Virus record (IMG/VR): IMGVR_UViG_3300032069_000014
Location: 1 to 55,578 of that record
Strand: one strand, 5' to 3'
From: a virus
DNA length: 55,578 nt
Under the pieces are notes generated by a model. It worked only from the letters and a program-made list of their open reading frames with translations. It did not search any database and was not told the DNA's origin. Made by a program: the position numbers and the translations under genes. Of this stretch, positions 1-9,335 are shown one piece after another; positions within the stretch are counted from its first letter, which is position 1, and each line of letters begins with the position of its first letter.

Positions 1-42
1 TGGGGCAGCGACGGCGGCCTGATAGCAGGCGGCAAGCGACTG

Positions 43-285
43 ATGCTGATGCTGGTCCTGATCGGGTTGATGCTGCTGCCGGGATGCTCCGGCGTGTGGA
101 TGAACGCGGAATACTCCGCGCTGCTGAGCTCGACGGCGAGCCTGTCGGCGGAGACTGCGCACAGGGCACAGACCGGGCAACTCTCGCCGGATGAGATGAA
201 GAGTGCGCTCGTGGATCAGGCCAGCACCTGGGCGAAGTTCGTCGCGGCTCGGGACGGGTGCGCGAGCACGCAATCGGCCAAGTGA
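43..285 (+). CDS. Small lipoprotein, possible outer-membrane spanin
   Basis: An exported lipoprotein of at least 80 residues. The first 14 residues are hydrophobic and end in the lipobox LPGC (residues 12-15), so signal peptidase II would cleave before Cys15. The frame is open to the left edge, and the codons just before position 43 encode Lys-Arg, which would supply a normal positive n-region, so the true start may lie upstream of the window. If the ends of the window are joined, a GTG at 55549 is in frame. It sits two genes before a holin-like gene, so a spanin role in lysis is a reasonable inference; the 65-residue mature part has no family-specific mark. Confidence 0.6.
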   Translation: MLMLVLIGLMLLPGCSGVWMNAEYSALLSSTASLSAETAHRAQTGQLSPDEMKSALVDQASTWAKFVAARDGCASTQSAK

Positions 286-320
286 GCGATCCTTGAGGCC
301 CTTATGGGAAGGTGCACACA

Positions 321-659
321 ATGAGTGACGCAACGATAACCCTCAACGGCCTGCTGGCCAAGACGCCGGACCTGTTCAAGCCGGTGGTGCAGAAGTACGG
401 GCCGAGCCTGGTCGCTATGACGGCCCAGGAGTTCTGCGACTGGCTGGACATGATGCTCGCGGGCGACGTCGACGCGGCCTGGCGGGCGTTGCTGGCGAAG
501 ATGCCCAACGCGGACCTCCTCCAAGCCTGGAAGGACAAAAACGCTGAGTGGGACGCCGCCAACGCCAAGAACGCCGCGCGCGTGGCGCTGCAAAAGGAAG
601 CGACACTGGCGGTGCTGAAGGTGCTGCTTGCCGGGGCGCTGGCATGGGTGGGTCTTTAG
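321..659 (+). CDS. Hypothetical small protein between lipoprotein and holin-like genes
   Basis: A 112-residue protein not recognised by family. The ATG at 321 is preferred over an in-frame GTG at 312 because GGAAGG at 307-312 is well spaced for it. The protein is Ala/Leu/Lys/Trp-rich and mostly helical, and its last 18 residues form a hydrophobic stretch (LKVLLAGALAWVGL) that could be a C-terminal membrane anchor. Position inside the lysis-like cluster suggests a lysis accessory function, but this rests on context only. Confidence 0.6.
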   Translation: MSDATITLNGLLAKTPDLFKPVVQKYGPSLVAMTAQEFCDWLDMMLAGDVDAAWRALLAKMPNADLLQAWKDKNAEWDAANAKNAARVALQKEATLAVLKVLLAGALAWVGL

Positions 660-699
660 CTCCCTGACAACCTGGAAACTCATAGGAAAGGCATGGATC

Positions 700-918
700 A
701 TGGATAACGCAAAAGTCATTCAATGGATCGCGACCGCCGCGGCCCGTGGAATCGCGTGGTTCCTGGCCGGCAAGCTTGGGCTGGAGGCCGTCCAATCCAA
801 CGAACTGGGTGCGGCCATAGCGCAGGCTCTTGCCGCGCTGGTCATTGCCGGCGTGAGCATCTACACCAGCGTTAAAGCCCGCAGCAAATTGCTAGCGACG
901 GAGCCGCCGAAGAAGTGA
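700..918 (+). CDS. Putative holin
   Basis: A 72-residue protein with a hydrophobic segment near residues 8-27, a second at about 38-57, and a highly basic tail (KARSK...PPKK). Small size, two short membrane segments and charged C-terminus are typical of class II holins, which open the inner membrane at lysis; the ARGIAWFLAGKLG stretch recalls small Pam3 gp28-like holins. The ATG at 700 follows an AGGAAAGG ribosome site; a longer reading from 628 would have an unlikely N-terminus overlapping the previous gene. No matching endolysin lies beside it; the candidate endolysin is 31 kb away. Confidence 0.5.
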   Translation: MDNAKVIQWIATAAARGIAWFLAGKLGLEAVQSNELGAAIAQALAALVIAGVSIYTSVKARSKLLATEPPKK

Positions 919-922
919 ACGC

Positions 923-1126
923 ATGGCCGAGGAGCCGAACAACCAGGCCGAGGAGATCGACATTGGGCCTCTGACGCTGCCGGAACTCCACGGCCTGGCG
1001 CGCGACGCGACGCTGCAGCTGAGGCGGTTCTGGCAGGAGATTTTGGTCCGCGAGACGTGGGTCGACGGCGAGAGCGTCCTTGACCTACTGGACATGCTCG
1101 ACGCGGCGATTGCGAAGGAAACATGA
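923..1126 (+). CDS. Hypothetical acidic small protein
   Basis: 67 residues, acidic at the start, with a predicted helix-turn-helix-like helical pair (LTLPELHGLARDATLQLRRF and the C-terminal Leu/Asp-rich helix). Not recognised. It starts four bases after the holin-like gene and its stop overlaps the start of the DUF1566 gene (ATGA at 1123-1126), so it is translated in the same unit. Confidence 0.5.
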   Translation: MAEEPNNQAEEIDIGPLTLPELHGLARDATLQLRRFWQEILVRETWVDGESVLDLLDMLDAAIAKET

Positions 1127-1647
1127 AAATCGAAACCCTGAGAATCTGGCTTCCGCGAACCGGCGTGACGGCCTCCCAGGCCACCGGCGATGATGGCTAT
1201 TACAAAGCGGGCAATCCGCGTGTTACGCGGTTCGTTGCGATTGGGAATAACACCATCCGCGATCGCGCCACGGGCCTGCAGTGGATTCAGAACAACACGA
1301 CGCTCGGGTCGCCATTCAACGGCACAAGAACCTGGGCCAACGGCCTGGCGGACTGCGAGGCTCTCACGTATGGCGGATTTTCCGACTGGCGCATGCCCAA
1401 TCTGATGGAGATGCTGTCAATCTGTGATTGGTCCATAGCGACGGGCGTGCGCGTGCCCTCTCCGTTTGCGATCATCGGGAGCACGTACATCTATTACTGG
1501 ACCAGCACCCCCTACGGCAACGCTCCTACAAGCACGGCGATGATCGTCGGCGTCGGTGCAGCCTATGGGTACGTCGTGAGTACCGAAGCGATGACCGCAA
1601 CCAACAAATATACCCTACCCGTGCGCGGCGGGCGGATCAATGCATGA
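1123..1647 (+). CDS. DUF1566 (Lcl-like) receptor-binding protein
   Basis: A 174-residue protein carrying a DUF1566/Lcl C-terminal-type fold: the hallmarks DRATGLQW (about residues 47-54), the GGFSDWRMPN block, and the YYWTSTPY block are in the usual order, ending in PVRGG. This fold occurs in bacterial surface proteins and phage tail tips and is related to C-type-lectin-like adhesive domains. In this place, next to a tail-fibre gene, it is most likely an adhesin for host recognition. It overlaps the previous gene by four bases and is GC-rich like its neighbours. Confidence 0.7.
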   Translation: MKIETLRIWLPRTGVTASQATGDDGYYKAGNPRVTRFVAIGNNTIRDRATGLQWIQNNTTLGSPFNGTRTWANGLADCEALTYGGFSDWRMPNLMEMLSICDWSIATGVRVPSPFAIIGSTYIYYWTSTPYGNAPTSTAMIVGVGAAYGYVVSTEAMTATNKYTLPVRGGRINA

Positions 1648-1659
1648 CAGGACCTGACA

Positions 1660-3363
1660 ATGGCAAATGAAATTCAACTGATACACGACGACGCGGCGGA
1701 GACCATCTACGCGATTGTCCGCGAGACGGCGTCGACGGGACGGTGGTACGACAACACAACCGACCACGCGCTGGAGACGTTCGACTCGGCCAATTGGGCG
1801 ACCTACGCGATAACGCTCGCCCAGGTCGATGTCAGCAGTCCGCCGACGACGGGCAACGCGGCGTACCAGGGCACGTTCCCGGCACTCGCTGCCGGGTTCT
1901 ACTGGCTGGACGTCTACGTCCGGGCCGGCGCTGCGGCGGCGCAGACGGACGTCCGAACGGCCAGCTACCTGTTTTACTGGAACGCGACGGCGCTTGTCCC
2001 GGCTGGCGGCGCGGCGGATGCGCAGCAGGTCAGTGGCAGCGCCACAGCGGCCGATCACATCGAGAGCGTGTTCCTCGGCACTGGGCACACCGACGACGTT
2101 GACATTTCGGTTCGGAAGTTTGATGTGACGAACGATGCGGGTCCGGCAGTGACCTTGAGCGGCACGACGTATGGAATGAGGATCATCGCATCCGCCGGCA
2201 ATGGGTTAAGCGCCCAGGGCAGCGGTGTTGGGCTGGTGGCTTTGGGGTCGGCAGGTGCGGGAGCGAGATTTGCGGCAAATGCTGACGGCGTCGATGGGCT
2301 GCAACTGCTTGGTGTCGCTTCTGGAAGTGGTTTGCGCTGCTTCAACACCGCTGGCGGCGGGGATGCTACCGGACACGGGATATACGCCACGGGCGGTGCT
2401 ACAAGCGGAGACGGCATTCGCGCGACGGCTGCCAATGGCAACGGAATGATAGTAGTGGGAGCGGGCGTCGGGTACGACCTGAACGCCGACATTCACGGCA
2501 CGCTGGACACGGCGGAATCTTCCGTGGCCGCCGCGCTGGCCGCGTACCCGGTCCCCCTGGCGACTGACGTGCAGGACTCCGCCGCTGCCGCGCTGGAGGC
2601 GTACAACTCTACCGGCGTCGCCAAGGAGGACAGCGTCGGGGCAATCGCAACAATCCTGGCCGGCATTTCGTCTCTGGCGCACTGGCTGCGGGGGCTATAC
2701 AACAAGCGCGCCATGGACTCCACGGCGCTGACGGAAATCCGAGACAGCACAGGCACATTCGACCCGACAACCGATAGCAATGAGGCCATCGCGGATAAGA
2801 CCAGCGGATTGACCGCTCAGCAGACCCGCGACGCCCTGAAGCTCGCCCCGTCCACGGGCGATCCTGCGGCGGGCAGCATCGACGCGGAACTGGACACGCT
2901 CGATACCGTTGTCGACGCGATCAAATCGAAGAGCGACTTAATCGGTTCAGCGAGCATAACTGTTATTAGCCCAGTAGCTCAGTCGGGTAAGGTCGAGATT
3001 TATAGCGGCAACGACTATCTCCTCTCTGAAAGTAGAGCACTACCGTGGGTTGTCACTGGAGCCGAAGTAGCTTTCCTTGACGGAGCAACAGTGACTTTAC
3101 GTATTCTGCGGGCTCCTCTATTCCATCGTGGTCATACATTCGAAGATCTCGAAGCTGATGCTGAGTTCGAGGGTGACGTAGTAGTCGCAGACGAAAAAGC
3201 TACGATAACCGTTGAATTACTAGCAGCGGATACTAGCGCGCTAGATGCCTCCAGTTCTGGCTACGTCTACCAGCTCGTTGCAGAAACAACTGATAAAACG
3301 ACTCATACAATAGCGGCGGGTGTGTTTACGGTCGTGAAGACTATCCAGGAGCCGGGTGCCTGA
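1660..3363 (+). CDS. Tail fibre / baseplate protein with beta-helix-like middle
   Basis: A 567-residue protein. The N-terminal 120 residues form an attachment-like beta domain; residues about 160-280 are rich in short Gly-x-Gly turns (for example GDGIRATAANGNGM) typical of a parallel beta-helix shaft; residues 425-567 form a separate beta domain. Role inferred: fibre or baseplate upper protein that carries the receptor-binding domain. Its base composition changes sharply near position 2935: before it the DNA is GC-rich, after it AT-richer like the terminase that follows, so the gene looks like a mosaic fusion. It ends overlapping the terminase start by one base. Confidence 0.65.
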   Translation: MANEIQLIHDDAAETIYAIVRETASTGRWYDNTTDHALETFDSANWATYAITLAQVDVSSPPTTGNAAYQGTFPALAAGFYWLDVYVRAGAAAAQTDVRTASYLFYWNATALVPAGGAADAQQVSGSATAADHIESVFLGTGHTDDVDISVRKFDVTNDAGPAVTLSGTTYGMRIIASAGNGLSAQGSGVGLVALGSAGAGARFAANADGVDGLQLLGVASGSGLRCFNTAGGGDATGHGIYATGGATSGDGIRATAANGNGMIVVGAGVGYDLNADIHGTLDTAESSVAAALAAYPVPLATDVQDSAAAALEAYNSTGVAKEDSVGAIATILAGISSLAHWLRGLYNKRAMDSTALTEIRDSTGTFDPTTDSNEAIADKTSGLTAQQTRDALKLAPSTGDPAAGSIDAELDTLDTVVDAIKSKSDLIGSASITVISPVAQSGKVEIYSGNDYLLSESRALPWVVTGAEVAFLDGATVTLRILRAPLFHRGHTFEDLEADAEFEGDVVVADEKATITVELLAADTSALDASSSGYVYQLVAETTDKTTHTIAAGVFTVVKTIQEPGA

Positions 3364-4691
3364 TGAGTAATACGATTACATATGAATGCCTACCGAAACA
3401 GCAGGTATTCTTTCAGAACTGCGATGAAGTACCTTTTTCTGCTTACATCGGCGGCTTCGGGAGCGGTAAAACACACGGCCTCGTTCTCCAATCGCTTCGT
3501 GCGTGTACACGATCGGCTCCTTCGTTCGGATTGATCGGAGCTCCTACGTATCGCATGCTTAGTGACACAACTCAACGAAAGTTCTTCGAGCTCTGTCCGC
3601 CTGCGTGGATAGAGCATTTCATCAAGTCAGAGAATCGTGTTGTGCTCAAGAATAAGACGGAGATCATCTTTCGTTCACTCGAAAGCCCCGAAAGACTGAC
3701 GAATCTCGAATTAAGTTGGTTCGCAATCGACGAGATAGGTGAAGTTATTCTCGATACATTCCGAATGCTTCAGGGCCGCCTGCGAGATCCGCGGGGTTGC
3801 CTAAAGGGATTCTGTGTAGGCAACCCTGCAGGTCCCGCACACTGGACCTGCATGTACTTTCTCCTTAAGAAAGAACCATCGTATCGTCTCGTGCAGGCGT
3901 CCTCCTACGAGAATACATTTCTTCCACAGCAGTATTTTGATGAGATGGAAACAAGCTTTGGGAAAGACTCTGTTTACTATAAGCGCTTTGTTCTTGGCCT
4001 CTTCGTAGCGCCCGAAGGAGCTATATGGCCGAACTTCTCCCCTCGGCCTTATCCGGGCGGCCACATCGTTAGCGACGAGCAAGTTCGGGCACTACGCCCT
4101 GTCCGCTTTGGTCGAGTAATAGACTTTGGTATCGAACACCCCTTTGTCTGTATGTGGTGGGCTATTTCAGCGTCAGGACGCGAGATAGTTTTCCTGGATG
4201 AATATGCGGAGTCACATAAGACGATTCGCTATCATTGTCTCCGCATTAAAGAGAAGGAGAAAGAGATCCGGGAACGCTTCGGTCCCTTTGATATAGATCT
4301 CTCTGTTACCGATCATGATGCTGTTGCGCGCACGGAAATTGTTAATTGCACGGACGAGAATGGAGACTATATCGGTTTTGACGTAACACCCGCTGACAAA
4401 GCGGTGCTCGAAGGGATTCTTTTGGTCTCATCGCTCTTCGAGCAAAAGCGTTGTCTTCTCTCAGGTCGATGTGAGTTAGCTCTTCGTCAGGTAGTCTCCT
4501 ATCACACGAAATCAAAAGATAATGTTGCTACTCCTATTGCAGCCAAGGAACAGCCGGTCAAAAGAGACGACGACACCTGTGATTGTATTCGTATGGCGTG
4601 TAAGATGGTGATGCCAGAGACGTTAGGCTTTTTGAGGAGCTCCGGCCGTTATCTTAGCGCGAGCGACATTTACGACGGAAAAATCGAATGA
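3363..4691 (+). CDS. terL: Terminase large subunit
   Basis: The ATPase/nuclease motor that packages DNA into the prohead. The N-terminal ATPase has a Walker A GGFGSGKT at residues 30-37 and a Walker B ending FAIDE near residue 122; the C-terminal RNase H-like nuclease shows VIDFG near residue 252 and VTDHDA at 315-320, supplying the metal-binding aspartates. At 442 residues it has normal length. It is translationally coupled to the fibre gene before it and overlaps the portal by four bases. The expected small subunit is not beside it; a candidate lies at 53267-53548, which would be about 5.4 kb upstream on a circular map. Confidence 0.93.
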   Translation: MSNTITYECLPKQQVFFQNCDEVPFSAYIGGFGSGKTHGLVLQSLRACTRSAPSFGLIGAPTYRMLSDTTQRKFFELCPPAWIEHFIKSENRVVLKNKTEIIFRSLESPERLTNLELSWFAIDEIGEVILDTFRMLQGRLRDPRGCLKGFCVGNPAGPAHWTCMYFLLKKEPSYRLVQASSYENTFLPQQYFDEMETSFGKDSVYYKRFVLGLFVAPEGAIWPNFSPRPYPGGHIVSDEQVRALRPVRFGRVIDFGIEHPFVCMWWAISASGREIVFLDEYAESHKTIRYHCLRIKEKEKEIRERFGPFDIDLSVTDHDAVARTEIVNCTDENGDYIGFDVTPADKAVLEGILLVSSLFEQKRCLLSGRCELALRQVVSYHTKSKDNVATPIAAKEQPVKRDDDTCDCIRMACKMVMPETLGFLRSSGRYLSASDIYDGKIE

Positions 4692-6103
4692 GTGGCGAAC
4701 AAGAACTTCTCTTAAATAACTACGCGGAAATCCGTGAACGCTATCGCAGTCTTACTCAAGCAGCGCCGGCGTCGCAGATCCTAACAGATCCGCACGGACT
4801 TTATCGCGTCTCGCCGAATTATCTGTCGCAGCAGTTCGCAGGTTTTGATAAGCTCTTCCTCACGCTTGTCGAAGGTATTGTTGAAGATCCTGATTTCGCG
4901 CTTCGTAAAGATTCACGCATCTACGAGCGGATGATGCGGGATCCCCAGATCTACTACTGTCTCGCTGTGCGACGTGCAGCGACAGCGGGACTCTCCTGGA
5001 GTATTACGCCTCCGGATTCCGCGGAGAAAGATCCGCAAGCACAGGAGATAGCGTCAGCGGCGGAGAGACGTATCCGACGCATCCCCCAGTTCAACGAGTT
5101 CCTCGATAATATCCTTGATGCGTTCCTCTCTGGTTTGAGTGTCAACGAATTGTGTTGGCAACTCGTCGAGAAAGAATACGTCATCACTGAGCACTACCCG
5201 AGAAACAAAGATCGTTTTGTCTTCGATAAAGACGGCAATCCTCGGCTCCGTACACGAACGTCCCCTACGACCGGCGTCCCCGTGCCTCCATATAAGTTCA
5301 TCGTACACCGATTCAACATCTCGGATGGTTCATGGGCTCGCCCTGATGAAGCAGGCTACATCTACTTCGGTCGCGGTTTAGCTGATACTCCATTGTATCA
5401 CTACTTCTACTTCAAAGTGCAAATCCTCCGCTTTATGATGCGCGCGCTTGAGCGATATGGTACTCCACAGAAGATCTTCTACACCTCGTCACAAAGCAAG
5501 GCGCTTACTGATAGAGTACACGAAATTCTCTCCTCGCTCGAGAATGACGCAAGCGTAGTAATCCCAGGCAAGAAGGGCGAAGTAAACGTTGATGTCGCGA
5601 AAGCGATGATCTCTGCGCAGATGTTCTCCTCCTCGATAGAATACATCGACCGCTTAATCACGCGATCTATCCTGGGCCAAGAATTGATGACGGAGATGCC
5701 CGAAACCGGCTCGTATGCTGCGGCGCAGGTACATGCGTCGGTGTTCGATCGCATCACTGAGTCAGACCGCCTCTTAGTCCAGGACACGCTCAATCGCTCA
5801 CTGATGTTGTTCGATACGCAACTAAACACACCGAAGCTCCCCGAGGCGCTCCGGCCAAGATTCGAGTTCAAGCGTGCACCCCGCGTAGACATTCCCCTCT
5901 TCTTGGAGTCAGTTGCGGCGGCATCTCGTCTTGGCGTTGAAGTCAGCGAAGTTCAGTTCCGCGAGCTCACCGGTCTACGCGAGCCGCGTGAAGGCGAAGG
6001 TGTGATCGGTGGCATGGAACAACAGATGATGCAACAGCAACAGCAGCAACCAGAAGCCCCACCCACCTCAAAGCAAAGAGGAGAAGCGAAGCGTGGCGAA
6101 TAG
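4688..6103 (+). CDS. Portal protein, DUF935 (Mu gp29-like)
   Basis: A 471-residue portal, the dodecameric ring at the head vertex through which DNA passes. Recognised from the DUF935-type layout: early DPQIYYCLAVRR block, the GLSWSITPP beta strand, a central FGRGLADTPLYHYF segment and the later ILGQELMTE helix region. It directly follows terminase with a four-base overlap. The C-terminus is low-complexity, with a run of glutamine and methionine (about residues 448-458), and then basic. This family is typical of Mu-like heads, in agreement with the gpT-like capsid further on. Confidence 0.88.
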   Translation: MSGEQELLLNNYAEIRERYRSLTQAAPASQILTDPHGLYRVSPNYLSQQFAGFDKLFLTLVEGIVEDPDFALRKDSRIYERMMRDPQIYYCLAVRRAATAGLSWSITPPDSAEKDPQAQEIASAAERRIRRIPQFNEFLDNILDAFLSGLSVNELCWQLVEKEYVITEHYPRNKDRFVFDKDGNPRLRTRTSPTTGVPVPPYKFIVHRFNISDGSWARPDEAGYIYFGRGLADTPLYHYFYFKVQILRFMMRALERYGTPQKIFYTSSQSKALTDRVHEILSSLENDASVVIPGKKGEVNVDVAKAMISAQMFSSSIEYIDRLITRSILGQELMTEMPETGSYAAAQVHASVFDRITESDRLLVQDTLNRSLMLFDTQLNTPKLPEALRPRFEFKRAPRVDIPLFLESVAAASRLGVEVSEVQFRELTGLREPREGEGVIGGMEQQMMQQQQQQPEAPPTSKQRGEAKRGE

Positions 6104-9100
6104 ACGAAAGCATCCTCATGTGTTTGCTGTATGCCCGCGATGCAATCACAAATGGTCTGCCCCTGGCGGAATACGTGTCGGAGCTGTTATTTGTCCGTTA
6201 TGTGGAAGTGTACTAGAACGTATACCTTCACCGAACAAAGGCGAAAAGGGAACGTTTTATGCTCGTGTGTATCCACGAGAGCATCCCGAAGAGGCGATTC
6301 GAGAGGTGAAGAGACTACAGAAGCTGATCGGCTTACCTCATCAGCGCGGAATGAAAGATATGAAGGTAGCTGATATAAAAATGACAAGTGGCGGCGGGGC
6401 AAGACGCATAGGACAAGCGGGTCCTTCTGGCGAGCCAATAGATCTGGTTTCTCCGCGCTGGTTTCGGGCATATAAGAAAGCAAGAAATATAGGACAGCGG
6501 CCAAAAACATTGCGTGAGGTAACCGCACATGAAGTTGCGCATCAATTGGTTCATACGTCATCGCGTTTACCCAGAGATCTAGGGCATGCTACGCCTTTTA
6601 CTTCGGTGCGTCGTTATGTTACGCGCGTCGCGAAGAATGCGGGTATCAATAAGAAATTAGCTAAGCTCGGATATGCTCGTACGCCCTTAGCTCCTGTGTG
6701 GACTAATCCGTTACCTAAGATAGCGCGGGAGATGAGCAAGGTGACAGTTCGGCCGGCTATACCACTCATGAAACGGATCAAACAATTACCGCGCAAGCTA
6801 CAAAGAAGTTGGCGCCGTTTTTGGTTTATTACACCTGATGAGCGATATGCATTGGAGCGACGATCGCAGTATGATCCTGAGAATGTTCGTACTCTTGAGA
6901 AAGAGATGCGTCAGCATAATGTACCTTCTAAAACGAGACTGCAATGGCATTCACGGGTCTTTGGCGGCTCGGGAGGCTTGAAAAGTGAAGATATATACAA
7001 AATCTCACGTAAGAAAGAGGCGAAGAAAGGTGTGTACATCTTTCCATATGTCAAGACTGCGCCGCCGGAGGTCAATCGGATCCTAGAGGAGACATACCGC
7101 CGTCATCGTAAAGATCTTTCCTCGCGTGTTAACGCAGGTGATCTAACTGAACGCGAAGCTAAACAGCGGGCAGCTATTGCATCTTGGGCTGCAGTAAAAC
7201 GAGCCGGATACAGAAAGGTAAAGAAACCTATGGATGTCTGGGAAAAACAACAGCAGTACTTTCTCTCGGAGCAGGCTCAATCGCAAGCTCTCTGGAAGCA
7301 GGCGCGGCAGCGGTGGCTTAAACACGGGCGTATGCCGAAAGCTCTAATGGTGCCAATAGGTGGTGGACGCTTCGTGCGTATGAGAACAGTTTTTCCCGCG
7401 AGCGAACCTGCTGCGCGCGCCTCGAGTCTTTCCGTACGTCATAAACTACTGAATAACCCGCAAGTCCAGACCGAGATGGCTGATATGATCGCCGGCGAAA
7501 TTCATAAAGCGACCCATGAGCCTACGCCCGCGCGACGTATGATTCGTTTTAAGAAAAAGCCCACAGGCCATTTAACAAGTGCGCTCCTTGTTGGTGGTGG
7601 CGCTACTGTTGGCGGCGCTCATCTCGCTCACAAGCGTCGCCGCGAGCAAGAGCAAAAGCAGTACGCTCGTTTCGCTAACGTGCGTGAGGGATTTCCGATT
7701 ATACTTTCGGAGTTGGGGTTTTCTAAATATCCGCGAGCGGCAGCTTTAGCAAAAAAAGCAATGACAGCTGGAATGTTAGCATCAAACGAGGTGCGCGTTC
7801 GAACTCCGCGCGCCGGATCTATTAGGCGCCTTTTTGGTAAATGGGCGAATCAGGGTACGCCAGCGCTTTCATTGACTCCTCGTTTTAATGCTTCAGTCAA
7901 GGTATCGCCGCGTTATACGACGGATCAGCAAATGCAGCGTCTAACGAAAAGAGTATCAGGAGGTGAAGTTGAACATGAACGAAGATTACTTCAAGTAGGA
8001 AAGGGACTGATGAATCCCCAAACAAGGCGAGAGTTCGAAAAAGTTGCCCGTAGTTGGTACTCACCAGATGAACTTGCGAAGATGTCACATCAAGGAGAAT
8101 CCGCCGTACAATACAGTGTAAAGGGATTCACTTCGTGGCTGGGAAAACATCCGAACCTTCTCCTCTCGGCGGCGGCTGGATCAGTTACAGCTGCACACCT
8201 TCGCCGAATGTGGAGAGAACATCAGGAGAAGAGGATGAGAGAAAGATATAGCCTCCGTACAATAGGACATCAAGCGCTCGAGGGAATCAGAGGCGGGTTC
8301 CGCGATAGTCTCCCTCCTCCACCCACTAGGCCCCTAGCAGAACGCATGGGTAGAGCAATAGGAGCTGCACCGAATGAGATGCTCGTGGGCGTAAAGAACA
8401 CTGTAGCAAAAATCCCTGGAGGAATAGCAAAAGGTGCTTTTCTGATGGGGCTGGGGTTAGCCCTTGCAAAGCTCCTCGAGAGCGGCTCGAAGTACTGGCC
8501 TGGAGCTCCTGTTGTACGTGCTGATGTAGAAGGTCTAGAACCTTACTATCTGCGCTTAGCGCGTTACTACGCGCGACGTCTCTGCGCTGAGGGTTCCGAG
8601 CAGGAGCTCCACTATGCTGCTATAGCTACGACCGGCTTCGCCGTGAAAGCCCGCAATGCTTTTCTGCGTCATGCAGTGTCGTTCCTCGCAGGAATGATTA
8701 CTGCTGAGCTCCTCGGTCGCGGGATCGGGCGAAAGAAAGAGACGCATCAGCTGGAGCATATTCGTCAACCGCGTGAGTATTCAGCACACTATGTAATGCG
8801 TGCACGGACAGTTCCGCGTCATGGAATGCATCTGATCCCACCAGCGCAGATCGCCGAAGGAGAAGCTCGGAGTATCCTCCGCGGTAACAAACGCCAAGCA
8901 CGGTCAGCAAAGCTTCGTAAAGCTGCGAAACTTGGCGTCCCTGTAGTTCTCTTGAGTGGAGGTGTTGGTTATCTCGGGTTACGAAAGAAACGAGATGGCG
9001 AATCAGCGAAGCAATATCAGGTAGCTAGCTGGTTCGGTAAAACACTCAGTAAAGCTGGAAAGTGGCTCGGGATAGGAGCTACAGGAGCAGCTAAGTCGCC

Positions 9101-9335
9101 CTGGGGAGCGGGTGTGATCCCGAAGGGTATGCGCGGCGCGAAACGAACAGCTTATGTCGAACGCATGTTCGGTGTTCCTAGACCTTCGACCACCCCGTGG
9201 ACGCAGCGCGCTATGAAAACAATGAAAGAGAATCCCATGATACCGGCGTTCGGTATAATGACTGCTGCGCCTCTATTGATTCCGCCGCCAGAGCAGCGGG
9301 TTAGGCATATCTATGATGATGATGAGGAGAGATAA
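6093..9335 (+). CDS. Giant head-region protein with zinc ribbon and HExxH zincin motif
   Basis: A 1080-residue protein starting at GTG 6093, with AGAGGAG upstream. Residues 14-37 hold a zinc ribbon (C14, C17, C34, C37). Residues 146-150 are HEVAH, followed by GHATPF with His165; this HExxH...H-x-x-x-F layout resembles SprT-like zinc proteases. The rest is very basic and contains at least four Gly/Ala-rich membrane-like segments (near 7580-7640, 8160-8205, 8430-8485, 8935-8985), each followed by Lys/Arg clusters. It lies between portal and capsid genes and is likely an internal virion protein injected with DNA or a head morphogenesis factor; the function is inference. Confidence 0.7.
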   Translation: MANRRKHPHVFAVCPRCNHKWSAPGGIRVGAVICPLCGSVLERIPSPNKGEKGTFYARVYPREHPEEAIREVKRLQKLIGLPHQRGMKDMKVADIKMTSGGGARRIGQAGPSGEPIDLVSPRWFRAYKKARNIGQRPKTLREVTAHEVAHQLVHTSSRLPRDLGHATPFTSVRRYVTRVAKNAGINKKLAKLGYARTPLAPVWTNPLPKIAREMSKVTVRPAIPLMKRIKQLPRKLQRSWRRFWFITPDERYALERRSQYDPENVRTLEKEMRQHNVPSKTRLQWHSRVFGGSGGLKSEDIYKISRKKEAKKGVYIFPYVKTAPPEVNRILEETYRRHRKDLSSRVNAGDLTEREAKQRAAIASWAAVKRAGYRKVKKPMDVWEKQQQYFLSEQAQSQALWKQARQRWLKHGRMPKALMVPIGGGRFVRMRTVFPASEPAARASSLSVRHKLLNNPQVQTEMADMIAGEIHKATHEPTPARRMIRFKKKPTGHLTSALLVGGGATVGGAHLAHKRRREQEQKQYARFANVREGFPIILSELGFSKYPRAAALAKKAMTAGMLASNEVRVRTPRAGSIRRLFGKWANQGTPALSLTPRFNASVKVSPRYTTDQQMQRLTKRVSGGEVEHERRLLQVGKGLMNPQTRREFEKVARSWYSPDELAKMSHQGESAVQYSVKGFTSWLGKHPNLLLSAAAGSVTAAHLRRMWREHQEKRMRERYSLRTIGHQALEGIRGGFRDSLPPPPTRPLAERMGRAIGAAPNEMLVGVKNTVAKIPGGIAKGAFLMGLGLALAKLLESGSKYWPGAPVVRADVEGLEPYYLRLARYYARRLCAEGSEQELHYAAIATTGFAVKARNAFLRHAVSFLAGMITAELLGRGIGRKKETHQLEHIRQPREYSAHYVMRARTVPRHGMHLIPPAQIAEGEARSILRGNKRQARSAKLRKAAKLGVPVVLLSGGVGYLGLRKKRDGESAKQYQVASWFGKTLSKAGKWLGIGATGAAKSPWGAGVIPKGMRGAKRTAYVERMFGVPRPSTTPWTQRAMKTMKENPMIPAFGIMTAAPLLIPPPEQRVRHIYDDDEER

